In this document: piece after piece, positions 41,430 to 50,215 of the stretch
How the letters are laid out: every line of letters begins with the position of its first letter
Numbering within the stretch: the stretch's first letter is position 1
Assembly (NCBI GenBank): GCA_019635695.1
Contig: JAHBYZ010000002.1
Location: forward strand, 62,001 to 126,000
Direction: 5' to 3'
Origin: Rhizobiaceae bacterium
GTDB taxonomy: Bacteria > Pseudomonadota > Alphaproteobacteria > Rhizobiales > Rhizobiaceae
Length of the DNA: 64,000 bases
Translations under genes and position numbers: made by a program
The notes under the pieces: generated by a model
Database searches by the model: none
Told to the model about the DNA's origin: nothing
Seen by the model: the letters and a program-made list of their open reading frames with translations, nothing else

Positions 41430-42134
41430 ATGCCAGCCAGCCTGCAGTTCGCTCTCTCCAATCCCGTCGCGGGAATGGAGAAGGAGTACAACGAGTGGTA
41501 CGGCTCTGACCACCTGGCCAACGGGGTGCTGACACCCGGCGTGCTGGCCGGCCAGCGTTTCGGCCGCGTCAAGGCCCCGTGGCCGGCGGGCAAGCACGAC
41601 TACATGGTGATCTGGGAGTTCGACGATCCTGCCTATGCGCTTGAGCAGCTGGCAAAGACCAAGGGTTCAGACAAAATGCCGATCAGCCCGGCGATCGACA
41701 TGGCCGGCATCCAGCCCCCGACCATGTGGCTGCGTGCCAGCGCGTTCAGCCGCGCGCGCGTGCCAAGCGACAATGCGGGCCGGCGCAGCTGCGTGCTCGC
41801 GCTGGCAAATCCGGCTGAGGGCCAGTCGGCGCAGTTCGAAGACGCTCTCCTGTCCGGCGGCCTCGATCGTTTGGCAAACGCCAACGGCGTGCGACGCGCC
41901 GACCTGCTGACGCTGGCCGACGAGCAGATTCGCAACAACGCGCGCAAATACGCCTATGCGTTGCTGATCGAACTGGCCGACGAGGCGGCCGGCATCGCCG
42001 CGCTCGAACCGATGCTGCCGGCGCTGCCGCATCTCGACCGTGAGCGCTGGATGGCGCCGGTCTACCGGCCCCTCGGCCCGCGGCTGACCACCGCGCACAT
42101 GCAGCCGCCGGTCACCTTCGCCGCCTCGCACTGA
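41430..42134 (+). CDS. EthD-like dimeric alpha/beta-barrel protein, two domains
   Basis: 234 residues. The first half (SNPVAGMEKEYNEWYGSDHLANGVLTPGVLAGQRFG) repeats the pattern of the neighbouring 116-residue protein; the second half has the same length and similar hydrophobic layout, so this looks like a tandem-domain, single-chain version of a dimeric barrel. Conserved EYNEWY..DH residues may bind ligand or metal. Function unknown. Convergent with the FAH-family gene, 5 bases apart. Confidence 0.68.
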   Translation: MPASLQFALSNPVAGMEKEYNEWYGSDHLANGVLTPGVLAGQRFGRVKAPWPAGKHDYMVIWEFDDPAYALEQLAKTKGSDKMPISPAIDMAGIQPPTMWLRASAFSRARVPSDNAGRRSCVLALANPAEGQSAQFEDALLSGGLDRLANANGVRRADLLTLADEQIRNNARKYAYALLIELADEAAGIAALEPMLPALPHLDRERWMAPVYRPLGPRLTTAHMQPPVTFAASH

Positions 42135-42139
42135 GCCGG

Positions 42140-43111
42140 CTACGCGTCCTGCCGCCGCACGCGGTTGCGCAGGATCCCGATGCCCTCGACTTCGAGCTCG
42201 ATCGTGTCGCCGTGATCGAGGAAGCGGAAATGCTCGAGCCCGCAGCATCCGCCCACCGTTCCGGAGCCGAGCACCTCGCCGGCATGCAGCGTCTCGTCGC
42301 GGGTGACGTAGGCGATCAGCTCGGGAAAGCTGAACATGCGGCCGGACAGATTCGAGCGGTGAAACGACCTGCCGCTGATCCGCGCCTCGACCTTGCATGA
42401 GTCGAGGTCGGGCATCTCGTCGCGCGTGACGATCCAGGGTCCGAGCGCGTTGCCGCCGTCGAAACTCTTGCCCTTGGTGGGTCCAAGCATGCCCGCCATA
42501 TCGAGCATCTGCGCGTCGCGCGCGGAGAAGTCATTGAAGATCGTGTAGCCGAATATGTGTTCTTCGGCCCTCTCGACCGGGATGTCCTTGCCGGTCTTCG
42601 ACACGACGGCCGCGACCTCCAGCTCGAAATCCATGTAGCGCGAGTAGCGCGGCCAGCGCACCTCCGCCTCGGGCCCAATCACGCTAAAGCGGTTGGTGAT
42701 GTAGTACACCGGCCGCTCGCGATAGTGTGGCGCGAGTTCGGCGGCAGGCTCCACGTCCGGGATCGGCTCGCCGGCCATGGCGGCCGACAGCTTGCGGGCG
42801 CCGACGGCGCCCTGCCGCAGATGCATCGGAAAGACCGAGAAGTCGCGGATCTGTGCCGGCACAGGAAGCGGCGCGAGCAGGCGGACCGCCGTTAGCGGCT
42901 GCAGGAAGTCGCCGGCCATGGCCCCGTCTTCCGCAGTGCGGCGGGCAAGGTCGAGCGCGCGATCGCCGCCCTCGATCAGCGCCTGCATCGAGGCGAAGGC
43001 GCCATTGTCCCGCCCCGCGGACGCTGCCGCCAGGTCGATGACGGAAGCCAGGTCGGGCGTGACGGATCCGATGCGGACCTTGCCGCCGGACTCGTAGGTG
43101 GCGAGCTTCAT
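42140..43111 (-). CDS. Fumarylacetoacetate hydrolase family protein
   Basis: 323 residues. FAH fold with metal ligands in MDFELEVAAVV and NDFSARD, and C-terminal LHAGEVLGSGTVGGCCG, matching the dinuclear or mononuclear Mg site pattern. Members hydrolyse C-C bonds of acylpyruvates and ring-cleavage products or decarboxylate/isomerise them. The N-terminal MKLATYESGGKVRIGSV is typical. Last gene of the TRAP-importer operon, so probably acts on the imported compound. Confidence 0.88.
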   Translation of the reverse strand: MKLATYESGGKVRIGSVTPDLASVIDLAAASAGRDNGAFASMQALIEGGDRALDLARRTAEDGAMAGDFLQPLTAVRLLAPLPVPAQIRDFSVFPMHLRQGAVGARKLSAAMAGEPIPDVEPAAELAPHYRERPVYYITNRFSVIGPEAEVRWPRYSRYMDFELEVAAVVSKTGKDIPVERAEEHIFGYTIFNDFSARDAQMLDMAGMLGPTKGKSFDGGNALGPWIVTRDEMPDLDSCKVEARISGRSFHRSNLSGRMFSFPELIAYVTRDETLHAGEVLGSGTVGGCCGLEHFRFLDHGDTIELEVEGIGILRNRVRRQDA

Positions 43112-43145
43112 GCGATCCCCCTGATTGCGAACGTGGCGCCCGGCG

Positions 43146-43913
43146 TCAGCGCAGCACCGCGACGGGGCGGCACCAGCCGGCGCTCGCGGCCTTCACCTTG
43201 ACCGGGAAGCAGATCACTTCGAAGCCGGTCGACGGAAGCGACTCCAGATTGGCGAGCTTTTCCATGTGGCAGTATCCGCGCACCATGCCGGCGCGGTGCC
43301 CTTCCCAGATGATCGAGGCGTCGCCGGTTTCGGCGAACTTCTTCGCCGTGTAGACGAAGGGCGCATCCCAGCTCCAGCCGTCTATGCCGGTCACCTTGAC
43401 GCCGCGCTCGGTGAGATAGTTGGTGGCCTCGCCGCCCATGCCGCATCCCGAATTCACGTAGTCGGGCTGTCCGTAGCGCGCGCCGGCGGCCGTGTTCACC
43501 AGCACGATGTCGAGCGGCTTCAGTTCGTGGCCGATGCGCTTCAGTTCAGCCTCGACATCGGCAGCGGTCGCCACGTAGCCGTTCTCGAAATGGCGAAAGT
43601 CGAGCTTGACGCCGCGGTTCCAGCACCATTCGAGCGGCACCTCGTCGATGCGCAGTGCCGGCCGGCCGCCATCCATGGTCGAATGGTAGTGGTAGGGCGC
43701 ATCCATATGCGTGCCGTTGTGGGTCGATATCGCCACCAGCTCGGCAGCCCAGGCTTCGCCGCCCGGAAGCTGGTCATCGCGGACCGTAGGGAAGAATGCC
43801 TTGAGGCTAGGCAGCGTCGCCTTGTGGTCGAGATAGTCGATCTTCGGCGGCAAGCCGGGCGGATCGGCAAAGACGGTGTTCTCCAGCGGGTTCGAAAGAT
43901 CGACCAGTTTCAT
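43146..43913 (-). CDS. Cyclase family metal hydrolase (kynurenine formamidase-like)
   Basis: 255 residues. The family motif H-x-G-T-H-x-D-x-P is present as STHNGTHMDAPYHY near 62-75, with SGCGMGGEATNYL and a final His-bearing GYCHMEK. Family members hydrolyse amides or lactones (kynurenine formamidase, isatin hydrolase). Lies 33 bases before the FAH-family gene and 19 after the TRAP permease, same operon; together they suggest opening of a cyclic amide or lactone followed by C-C cleavage (inference). Confidence 0.85.
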   Translation of the reverse strand: MKLVDLSNPLENTVFADPPGLPPKIDYLDHKATLPSLKAFFPTVRDDQLPGGEAWAAELVAISTHNGTHMDAPYHYHSTMDGGRPALRIDEVPLEWCWNRGVKLDFRHFENGYVATAADVEAELKRIGHELKPLDIVLVNTAAGARYGQPDYVNSGCGMGGEATNYLTERGVKVTGIDGWSWDAPFVYTAKKFAETGDASIIWEGHRAGMVRGYCHMEKLANLESLPSTGFEVICFPVKVKAASAGWCRPVAVLR

Positions 43914-43932
43914 GGATGCTCCCGTGGCGTTG

Positions 43933-45237
43933 TTATCTGCCGATGATGGCCAGCACGATTGGCGGATAGAAGATTACAGCGAGAAGCACCGCGGTCATCA
44001 CCGCCGCGAAGGGCAGTGCACCGCGGAATACTTCTCCCAGCGTTACTCCCGTGTCGCGCAGGGTCGAGTGTACGACGAAGACCGACAGGCCGAGCGGTGG
44101 CGTCAGCAGGCCGATCTCGACCGCAATCACGGTGACGAGCCCGAAATGCACCGGGTCGATGCCGAGTTGCATCGCGATCGGGAATGCGAGCGGCACGGTG
44201 ACGAGCAGGATCGAGCCGGAATCAAGGATGGTGCCGAGCAGGATCAGCAGCAGGCTGAACAGCAGCATGACGCCGATGGGACCCAGGCCTGACCCGGCCG
44301 CCCATGCTGTCAGCGAAGCGGGAACGCCGGACAGTGACAGCATGCGGCTGTAGATCGTCGCGCCGATGATGAGCAGGCTGATCGAAGCGGTGATGTGGCC
44401 TGTTTCCAGCGTGATGCGCCAAGCTTCGCGCAGCCCGATCCGCCGCATCAGCATGGCGAACAGGATGGCGAGGAACGCGCCGATGGCGCCGGCTTCCGTC
44501 GGCGTGAAGAAACCGGCGTAGATGCCGCCTAGGACGAGCGCGGCCAGCGCGAAGACCGGCAGCAGCATCCGCCGCTTTGGCCGCGCTTCAGGCTCGCCGC
44601 GCTTGCCGGCAGGCTCTAACCGATGCGGCTGCAGGCGCCCCAGCGCGAGGAGATAGAGCGAATAGGCGGCCGTCAGCAGCAGGCCAGGCCCGACACCGCC
44701 GAGAAACAGGTCGCCGATCGAGGTATCGGTCAGGAAGGCGAAGAAGATCATCAGCAGGCTGGGCGGGATCAGCATGCCGAGCACCGAGGAGCCGGCGACG
44801 ACGCCGACGGCGATGCGCCGGTCGTATCCGGCGCGCACCATCTCCGGCACCGCGATGCGGGCGAAGACCGCCGCGGACGCGATGGAGATGCCGGTTACCG
44901 CGGCGAAAATGGCGTTGGACAGGACGGTGGCGACGCCAAGCCCGCCACGAACCCCGCGGAGATAGTGGCTGACGACCGCGAAGGTGTCGCGCCCCATGCC
45001 GGATTCGGCCACCACGAGGCCCATCAGGATGAACAGAGGCACGACGCCGAACAGGTAGTTGGCGATGCTCTCGGTGACGGCCTGCGCCACGAACACCAGC
45101 GCCAGATGCGGCTGCCCCATCATCAGCCAGATGCCGAGCATCGACACAAGCGACAGCGCGACGGCGATATGGATGCCTGCATAGATCGTCACGCAGATCG
45201 CGATCAGCGACAGATAGCCGACGACAAGGTTGGTCAC
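43933..45237 (-). CDS. TRAP transporter large permease (DctM-like)
   Basis: 434 residues, about 12 helices. Typical segments: FGVVPLFILMGLVVAESG, SVLGMLIPPSLLMIFFAFLTDTSIGDLF, GAFLAILFAMLMRR and TVIAVEIGLLTPPLGLSVFVV. Couples solute entry to the sodium or proton gradient. Overlaps the small subunit stop by 4 bases. Confidence 0.92.
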   Translation of the reverse strand: MTNLVVGYLSLIAICVTIYAGIHIAVALSLVSMLGIWLMMGQPHLALVFVAQAVTESIANYLFGVVPLFILMGLVVAESGMGRDTFAVVSHYLRGVRGGLGVATVLSNAIFAAVTGISIASAAVFARIAVPEMVRAGYDRRIAVGVVAGSSVLGMLIPPSLLMIFFAFLTDTSIGDLFLGGVGPGLLLTAAYSLYLLALGRLQPHRLEPAGKRGEPEARPKRRMLLPVFALAALVLGGIYAGFFTPTEAGAIGAFLAILFAMLMRRIGLREAWRITLETGHITASISLLIIGATIYSRMLSLSGVPASLTAWAAGSGLGPIGVMLLFSLLLILLGTILDSGSILLVTVPLAFPIAMQLGIDPVHFGLVTVIAVEIGLLTPPLGLSVFVVHSTLRDTGVTLGEVFRGALPFAAVMTAVLLAVIFYPPIVLAIIGR

Positions 45238-45788
45238 GACGGCACCTGCCGCAGGCGTCGCCAGGCGACGAGCGCCGCCATCAGGAACGACAGCGCCAGC
45301 ATGGCCGAGCCGAAGACGATCAGCGCCAGCATCGGCCAGACCGGCAGGGTGAAGTGCCCGGGAATGCCTTGCAGCTCGTCGCGCGCGAAGGCCCGCGCCA
45401 TGCGCGGCCAGATGGCGAAAACGAGGGCGACGGAAAGGATGGCGCCGAGCAGGTGCGCCAGCAGATCGAAGCCGGCCTGCACGCGGGGGCGGCGCAGGCC
45501 GATGCTGGTCACCAGCCCGTCCGAGCGGATCATGCGGCCGCGCAGATTGGCATGCGCGGCCTGCAGGAACACGATGCCGACGATCGAGAAACCGACCATC
45601 TCGTGCACGCCGACGATCGGGAGCAGGAAGAGCTCGCGACCGAGCACATCAGCCACGATCAACAGCATGATCACGATGATCCAGGCGGTCGAGACCGCAT
45701 TCGCTGCCGACATCAGCCATACGGCGCAACGCGCGACAGTTCCCTGCGGCTCGACCGGCGGATCGGCCGGTTCGCCCGAAGCCGACAC
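45234..45788 (-). CDS. TRAP transporter small permease (DctQ-like)
   Basis: 184 residues with four hydrophobic helices and a hydrophilic N-terminus, the DctQ layout. MFS-like motifs are absent. Located between the binding-protein and large-permease genes, 9 bases after the first and overlapping the second by 4. Confidence 0.88.
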   Translation of the reverse strand: MSASGEPADPPVEPQGTVARCAVWLMSAANAVSTAWIIVIMLLIVADVLGRELFLLPIVGVHEMVGFSIVGIVFLQAAHANLRGRMIRSDGLVTSIGLRRPRVQAGFDLLAHLLGAILSVALVFAIWPRMARAFARDELQGIPGHFTLPVWPMLALIVFGSAMLALSFLMAALVAWRRLRQVPS

Positions 45789-45797
45789 CGGCGGCTC

Positions 45798-46862
45798 CTA
45801 CTTCGCCTGCCAGTCGCGCGGCAGCGTGGTGCCCGCCTTGCGCAGGCCGTCCAGGAAGGCGGCGAGCACGTCGGTGCCGGGCAGACCCTTGGCGTCCTGA
45901 TCCTTGGCCCATTCCATCGGCAGGTTCGGCAGCGCCGCGGCCCACTTGGCGCGCTCGGCTTCCGGCAGTTCGCTGATTACCGCGCCGCCGGCTTCCATCG
46001 CCTTCATCGCCGCATCGAGACGGGCCTGAAGATTGGCCATGTAGCCGCTGGCGTAGGCCTGCAGTCCTTTGGTCACGGCCGCCTTGACCTCCGGCGGAAG
46101 ACTGTCGAACCATTCCTTGTTCACGATCGTCGCGCCCGAATACTGCGCGCCCAGCCGCGCCTTGGTGACGTATTTGGCCTGCTCGAAGAGCTTGGCCGGC
46201 GCGGCAGCGGTGGCAAACACGATGGCGCCGTCGATGACGCCCGTCTGGAGATCGTTGTAGTAGGTGGTCAGGTTGCCCGAGACGCCGACCGCGCCGGTGC
46301 CCTTCAGCCAGTTCACAGCCGGCCCGGGAGCGCCGATCTTCAGGCCGTTGAGACCGGCGAAGCTGGCGAGGGGCTTCTTGGTCATCAGCACATAGTCGTC
46401 AACGCCGACCGCGGAGTACACGTACTCCATATTGCGGTCTTCCCACAGCTTGCGCATGGCCGGGATGGTCTTGTGCAGATCGTCGACGATGCTGAGCACC
46501 AGGGCGGCATCCGCGCTGCCGAACGGCACGACGTAGGACACGTTCTGCAGCGGAAACTGGGCGGGTGCGAAGACCGTCGACACGGTGCCGATCTGTGCCA
46601 GGCCGTCCTCGATGGCGGCCGCCTCGCCGCCGACGGCGGCGATGCTGCCGCCATAGCCTTCGGTCCAGACGATGGTGTGGCCGGTGCCCTCCAGCGCCTT
46701 GTTGGTCTCCGGAATCATCACCTCGGTGAACAGCTTCACCCAGGGAAAGATCGGCGGGTGTCCCGCGACGATCGTAGCCTTGAACTCGGCGCCGACCGCC
46801 AGGGCAGGCGAAAGCGAAACCGCGGCGGCCGCCAGGGCCCCGCTGACAAGCAGTCTCAGCAT
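45798..46862 (-). CDS. TRAP transporter substrate-binding protein (DctP-like)
   Basis: 354 residues with a signal peptide (MLRLLVSGALAAAAVSLSPALAVGA). DctP fold with ...NLTTYYNDLQTGVIDGAIVF, the region where a binding Arg is usual, and LKIGAPGPAVNWLKG before it. First gene of a five-gene operon (binding protein, DctQ, DctM, cyclase, FAH); substrate probably a small carboxylate or keto acid. Its promoter region is shared with the divergent TetR gene. Confidence 0.9.
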   Translation of the reverse strand: MLRLLVSGALAAAAVSLSPALAVGAEFKATIVAGHPPIFPWVKLFTEVMIPETNKALEGTGHTIVWTEGYGGSIAAVGGEAAAIEDGLAQIGTVSTVFAPAQFPLQNVSYVVPFGSADAALVLSIVDDLHKTIPAMRKLWEDRNMEYVYSAVGVDDYVLMTKKPLASFAGLNGLKIGAPGPAVNWLKGTGAVGVSGNLTTYYNDLQTGVIDGAIVFATAAAPAKLFEQAKYVTKARLGAQYSGATIVNKEWFDSLPPEVKAAVTKGLQAYASGYMANLQARLDAAMKAMEAGGAVISELPEAERAKWAAALPNLPMEWAKDQDAKGLPGTDVLAAFLDGLRKAGTTLPRDWQAK

Positions 46863-46907
46863 GTTGCGTTTCCTCCCGTGCGCCGCGCGCCCCAGGCGTC
46901 GGCGACC

Positions 46908-46947
46908 TTGACTAGTAATTCGTACGTTCGTACATATTTCCTGTCAA
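46908..46947. promoter_or_regulatory. Divergent promoters with a central TetR-type palindrome
   Basis: Plus strand: TTGACT (46908-46913), 17 bases, TACATA (46931-46936) for the TetR gene. Minus strand: TTGACA (46947-46942) facing the TRAP operon. The perfect palindrome GTACG-TT-CGTAC (46922-46933) covers the plus spacer and -10, so the adjacent TetR protein probably represses both directions. Confidence 0.6.
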
Positions 46948-46973
46948 TCGAATTCGCGGAGATACAAAACCGC

Positions 46974-47672
46974 ATGCCTATTGCCGAGCCGGCTTCGGAC
47001 GAAGGCGTAACCGACGGGCGCCTGCTGCGCGGCCAGAGCACGCGCAAGCAGGTTCTCGACGCTGCCGAAAGGCTGTTCGCCGAGTTCGGCTTCGACGGCG
47101 TGTCGATCCGCCAGATCGCGCAGGAGGCGACGGTGCCGCTCGCGTCCGTCGGCTTTCATGGCGGCACCAAGATCGAACTGTTCAAGACGGTGATCGAACG
47201 CCGCGTCAACGAAGTGTCCGCTGCGCGATCGGAAGCGCTGGCGCGCATGAAGGCCCGGCCGCAGCCGCCGACGCTGCACGAACTGGTCGCCGCCTATCTC
47301 GGACCGTATCTCGACTGTGCCGTCGACGACGATCCGCAACGGCGAGCCTATGCGCGGCTCGTGGCGCGCATGTCCGACCACGACCGCTGGTATCCGACGG
47401 TTCGCGACCTCTACGATCCGCTGGCGCGCGAATATCTTTCGGCTATCGCCGAGGCCGGCCCGGCGGTCGACCGGGAACGGCTGTCGGCCGCGTTCGTCTT
47501 TTCGATCGCGGCGATGCTGCACCTGGTATCGACGCGGCGAAGGATCGGCGGACTTCTGGGCAACGAGAATGTCGACCGCGATCCCTCAATCGAGGCGATG
47601 CGCGGGGCGCTCATCGACTTCTGCGTCGGCGGTATCCGCGGCGCGGGGTTCGAGCAGCCGAACGACCGCTAA
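46974..47672 (+). CDS. TetR family transcriptional regulator
   Basis: 232 residues. HTH at about 22-68 (RKQVLDAAERLFAEFGFDGVSIRQIAQEATVPLASVGFHGGTKIELFKTV) followed by an all-helical ligand domain. Divergent from the TRAP operon across a palindromic promoter; the natural target. Its last codon overlaps the stop of the convergent acyl-CoA dehydrogenase by 3-4 bases. Confidence 0.88.
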   Translation: MPIAEPASDEGVTDGRLLRGQSTRKQVLDAAERLFAEFGFDGVSIRQIAQEATVPLASVGFHGGTKIELFKTVIERRVNEVSAARSEALARMKARPQPPTLHELVAAYLGPYLDCAVDDDPQRRAYARLVARMSDHDRWYPTVRDLYDPLAREYLSAIAEAGPAVDRERLSAAFVFSIAAMLHLVSTRRRIGGLLGNENVDRDPSIEAMRGALIDFCVGGIRGAGFEQPNDR

Positions 47673-48829
47673 TACGACTTCGGCAGGCCGAGCACCTTCT
47701 CGGCGATGAAGCTCATAATCATCTGCGGACTGACCGGGGCGATGCGCGGGATCAGGCTCTCGCGCAGGTAGCGCTCGACGTGGTATTCGGCCGAGTAGCC
47801 CATGCCGCCATGCGTCATCACCGCCGTCTGGCAGCTCTCGTAGGCGGCTTCGGCAGCGAGGAACTTGGCCGCGTTGGCCTGCGCGCCGCAATCTTCGCCG
47901 GCATCGTAGCGCCGGGCCGCTTCCAGCGTCATCAGCCAGGCCGCCTCGAGGTTCATCCAGCAGCGGGCGAGAGGATGCTGGATGCCCTGGTTCTGGCCGA
48001 TGGGGCGGTCGAAGACGACCCGCTCGCGCGCATAGCGGCTCGCCCGCCGAAGTGCGGCATGGCCGAGCCCGACTGCCTCCGAGGCAATCAGGATGCGCTC
48101 GGGATTGAGGCCGTGCAGGATCTGCTTGAAGCCCCTGCCCTCCTCACCGATGAGGTCGGCCGCCGGCACCTCGACGCGGTCGAGGAACAGCATGTTGGAA
48201 TCGACGGCGTGCCGTCCGTGCTTGTGGATCGCCCGCACCTCGATCTTCGAGCGGTCGAGGTCGGTGTAGAAGAGGCTCAGCCCCTCATGGCCCTGTTTGC
48301 CGGGTTCACCCGTGCGGGCGAGGATGAGCATCTTGGTGGCGACCTGCGCGGTCGAGATCCAGATCTTCTGGCCGCTGAGCAGGTAGCGGTCGCCGTCGCG
48401 CACGGCGCGCGTCTTGATCCGCGTCGTGTTCAGCCCGACGTCGGGTTCGGTCACGGCGAAGCAGGCCTTGTCCTCGCCGCGGATGAGCGGCGGCAGCATG
48501 CGCGCCTTTTGTTCGTCGGTCCCGAACACGACCACCGGCTGCAGGCCAAAGATGTTCATGTGCACCGACGAGGCACCGCCCATGCCGGCGCCCGATTCCG
48601 AGATGGTGCGCATCATGATCGCCGCCTCGGTGATGCCGAGGCCGGCGCCGCCATACTCGGCCGGCATGGCGATGCCGAGCCAGCCGCCCGCCGCGATCGC
48701 GGCGTGGAACTCGTGCGGAAAGGCGGCTTCGTTGTCTTTCGCCAGCCAGTAGCCGTCGTCGAAGCCGGCGCAGATACGCGCGACGGCGTCCTCGATGTCG
48801 CGTTGCTGTTCCGTGGTCGAAAAGCCCAT
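47669..48829 (-). CDS. Acyl-CoA dehydrogenase
   Basis: 386 residues, single-chain type. TEPDVGLN (variant of SEPxAGSD), WISTAQ, RVVFDRPIGQNQGIQ and THGGMGYSAEYHVERY are all in place, so FAD and ETF interaction should be normal. GGGAGGAACC before the ATG. Ends in the TetR gene's stop region. First of three dehydrogenase genes on this strand between 47.7 and 52.1 kb. Confidence 0.9.
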   Translation of the reverse strand: MGFSTTEQQRDIEDAVARICAGFDDGYWLAKDNEAAFPHEFHAAIAAGGWLGIAMPAEYGGAGLGITEAAIMMRTISESGAGMGGASSVHMNIFGLQPVVVFGTDEQKARMLPPLIRGEDKACFAVTEPDVGLNTTRIKTRAVRDGDRYLLSGQKIWISTAQVATKMLILARTGEPGKQGHEGLSLFYTDLDRSKIEVRAIHKHGRHAVDSNMLFLDRVEVPAADLIGEEGRGFKQILHGLNPERILIASEAVGLGHAALRRASRYARERVVFDRPIGQNQGIQHPLARCWMNLEAAWLMTLEAARRYDAGEDCGAQANAAKFLAAEAAYESCQTAVMTHGGMGYSAEYHVERYLRESLIPRIAPVSPQMIMSFIAEKVLGLPKSY

Positions 48830-48851
48830 GGTTCCTCCCGGCTTGCCGGCC

Positions 48852-50117
48852 TTACAGTTGCAGTGCGCCGCGCAGCAATTCGCCTGCCACCGTGCGCCGC
48901 TGGATCTCGGCGGTTCCGTCGGGGATGCGCATCATCCGCGCGAAACGGTAGCCGGCCTCAAGTCTCAGTTCGTTGGTCAACCCCATCGCGCCGTGAACCT
49001 GGATGGTCCGGTCCATCGCGCGCGACAGCATTTCAGTGGCGTAGCACTTTACCATCGCGACCTCGCCCCGCGAGGGCAGCCCGGCCTCCAGCCGCGCGGC
49101 GCAGCTGACAAGCATGCTCTTGGCCGCGAAGACGTCCATCGCAGTGTCGGCCAGATGGATCTGGATTGCCTGATGCTCGGCGATGGGCTTGCCGAACGTC
49201 CGGCGCGACCGGGCGTAGTCGGTCGCAGCCGCCAGCGCCCATTCCGCGTAGCCGACACAGGTGGCGGACATGCCGAGCCGGCCGGCGTTGATGCCTTCCA
49301 TGGCGACTGTCAGGCCCTCGCCTTCCTCGCCGATGCGATTGGCGTCCGGCACGCGAAGGCCGGAAAGCGCGATGATGCCGGTGTCGCCTCCGCCATGGCC
49401 CATCAACGGTATCACGCTCGTCACTTCGAAACCGGGGGACGATGTGTCGACGAAGAAGGCGGTTATGCCGCCTTTGCGCGCCTGCGCGCGCTCCGGATCC
49501 GTGACGGCGAAGACCACCGCGTAGTCGGCATAGGGGCTGTTGGTGATCCATTGCTTGGAACCGTCGATGACCCAGTCGTCGCCGTCGCGCACCGCACGGG
49601 TGCGCATAGCCTGCGGATCGGAGCCGGCGTCGGGTTCGCTCAACGCAAAGCAAAGCGTCCTGTCGCCGCTGGCAATGCCCGGCAGGCAGCGCTCCCGCAG
49701 CGCAGGCTGCAGCTTGCGCAGCACGGGCGAAAGGCCGTTGGTGAAGGGCGAGGGGACGACGACGTGGTGGATCAGGTTCCGGGCCGGGCCGTAGCGTCGC
49801 GCCAGTTCCAGTTGCACCCATGCGGCCGCTACCGGCCGCAATCCGCCGCCGCCGAGATCCTCCGAGCCGAGCATCGTGTAGTAGCCGGCTTCGGCGGAGA
49901 GCAACCGCACGCGGCGGCGCAGGTCGAGCAGTTCGGGAGCATAGCGCCCGTCCGCTCGATAAATCATACGATCGTTAGAAATCAGCGCGGCATTCGCGCG
50001 CTCGAGAGGAACGACGACACGGTCGACGAAATCGGTCAGGCCGGCGCAGATTGCCGATACATCCGCCGGTATCCCGAACGGTATCCCGAAAGGCATCGCG
50101 GTCTCAGCCACTGTCAC
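48852..50117 (-). CDS. Acyl-CoA dehydrogenase
   Basis: 421 residues, single-chain type: SEPDAGSD near 176, WITNSPYADYAVVFA, RRTFGKPIAEHQAIQ and QVHGAMGLTNELRLEAGYRFARMMRIPDGTAEIQ. The N-terminus carries a short tandem GIPFGIP from a 12-base duplication. It is the first gene of its transcript, starting about 40 bases after a strong promoter with a TTCTAACA operator, so it belongs to the proposed TetR regulon; the dehydrogenase at 47669 follows after 22 bases. Confidence 0.9.
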   Translation of the reverse strand: MTVAETAMPFGIPFGIPADVSAICAGLTDFVDRVVVPLERANAALISNDRMIYRADGRYAPELLDLRRRVRLLSAEAGYYTMLGSEDLGGGGLRPVAAAWVQLELARRYGPARNLIHHVVVPSPFTNGLSPVLRKLQPALRERCLPGIASGDRTLCFALSEPDAGSDPQAMRTRAVRDGDDWVIDGSKQWITNSPYADYAVVFAVTDPERAQARKGGITAFFVDTSSPGFEVTSVIPLMGHGGGDTGIIALSGLRVPDANRIGEEGEGLTVAMEGINAGRLGMSATCVGYAEWALAAATDYARSRRTFGKPIAEHQAIQIHLADTAMDVFAAKSMLVSCAARLEAGLPSRGEVAMVKCYATEMLSRAMDRTIQVHGAMGLTNELRLEAGYRFARMMRIPDGTAEIQRRTVAGELLRGALQL

Positions 50118-50154
50118 CGTCCCCTCAACGGCGCGGGAGGATGCGCCGCCTCAA

Positions 50155-50199
50155 ACTGAACACTTGTTAGAATATATTGCGGAAGCGGGTTGGGCGCAA
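50155..50199 (-). promoter_or_regulatory. Promoter with TTCTAACA operator, site D
   Basis: On the minus strand TTGCGC (50199-50194), 17 bases, TATATT (50176-50171), immediately followed by TTCTAACA-AG-TGTTCAGT (50172-50155), whose AACA-NN-TGTT core is perfect. Drives the dehydrogenase starting at 50117; a repressor here would block initiation. Confidence 0.6.
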
Positions 50200-50215
50200 C
50201 CGTCTTGGCCGCCTT

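Noticed and set aside
48852-50117. Short tandem GIPFGIP in the dehydrogenase N-terminus as a repeat element
   Set aside because: Only a 12-base local duplication, better seen as replication slippage.
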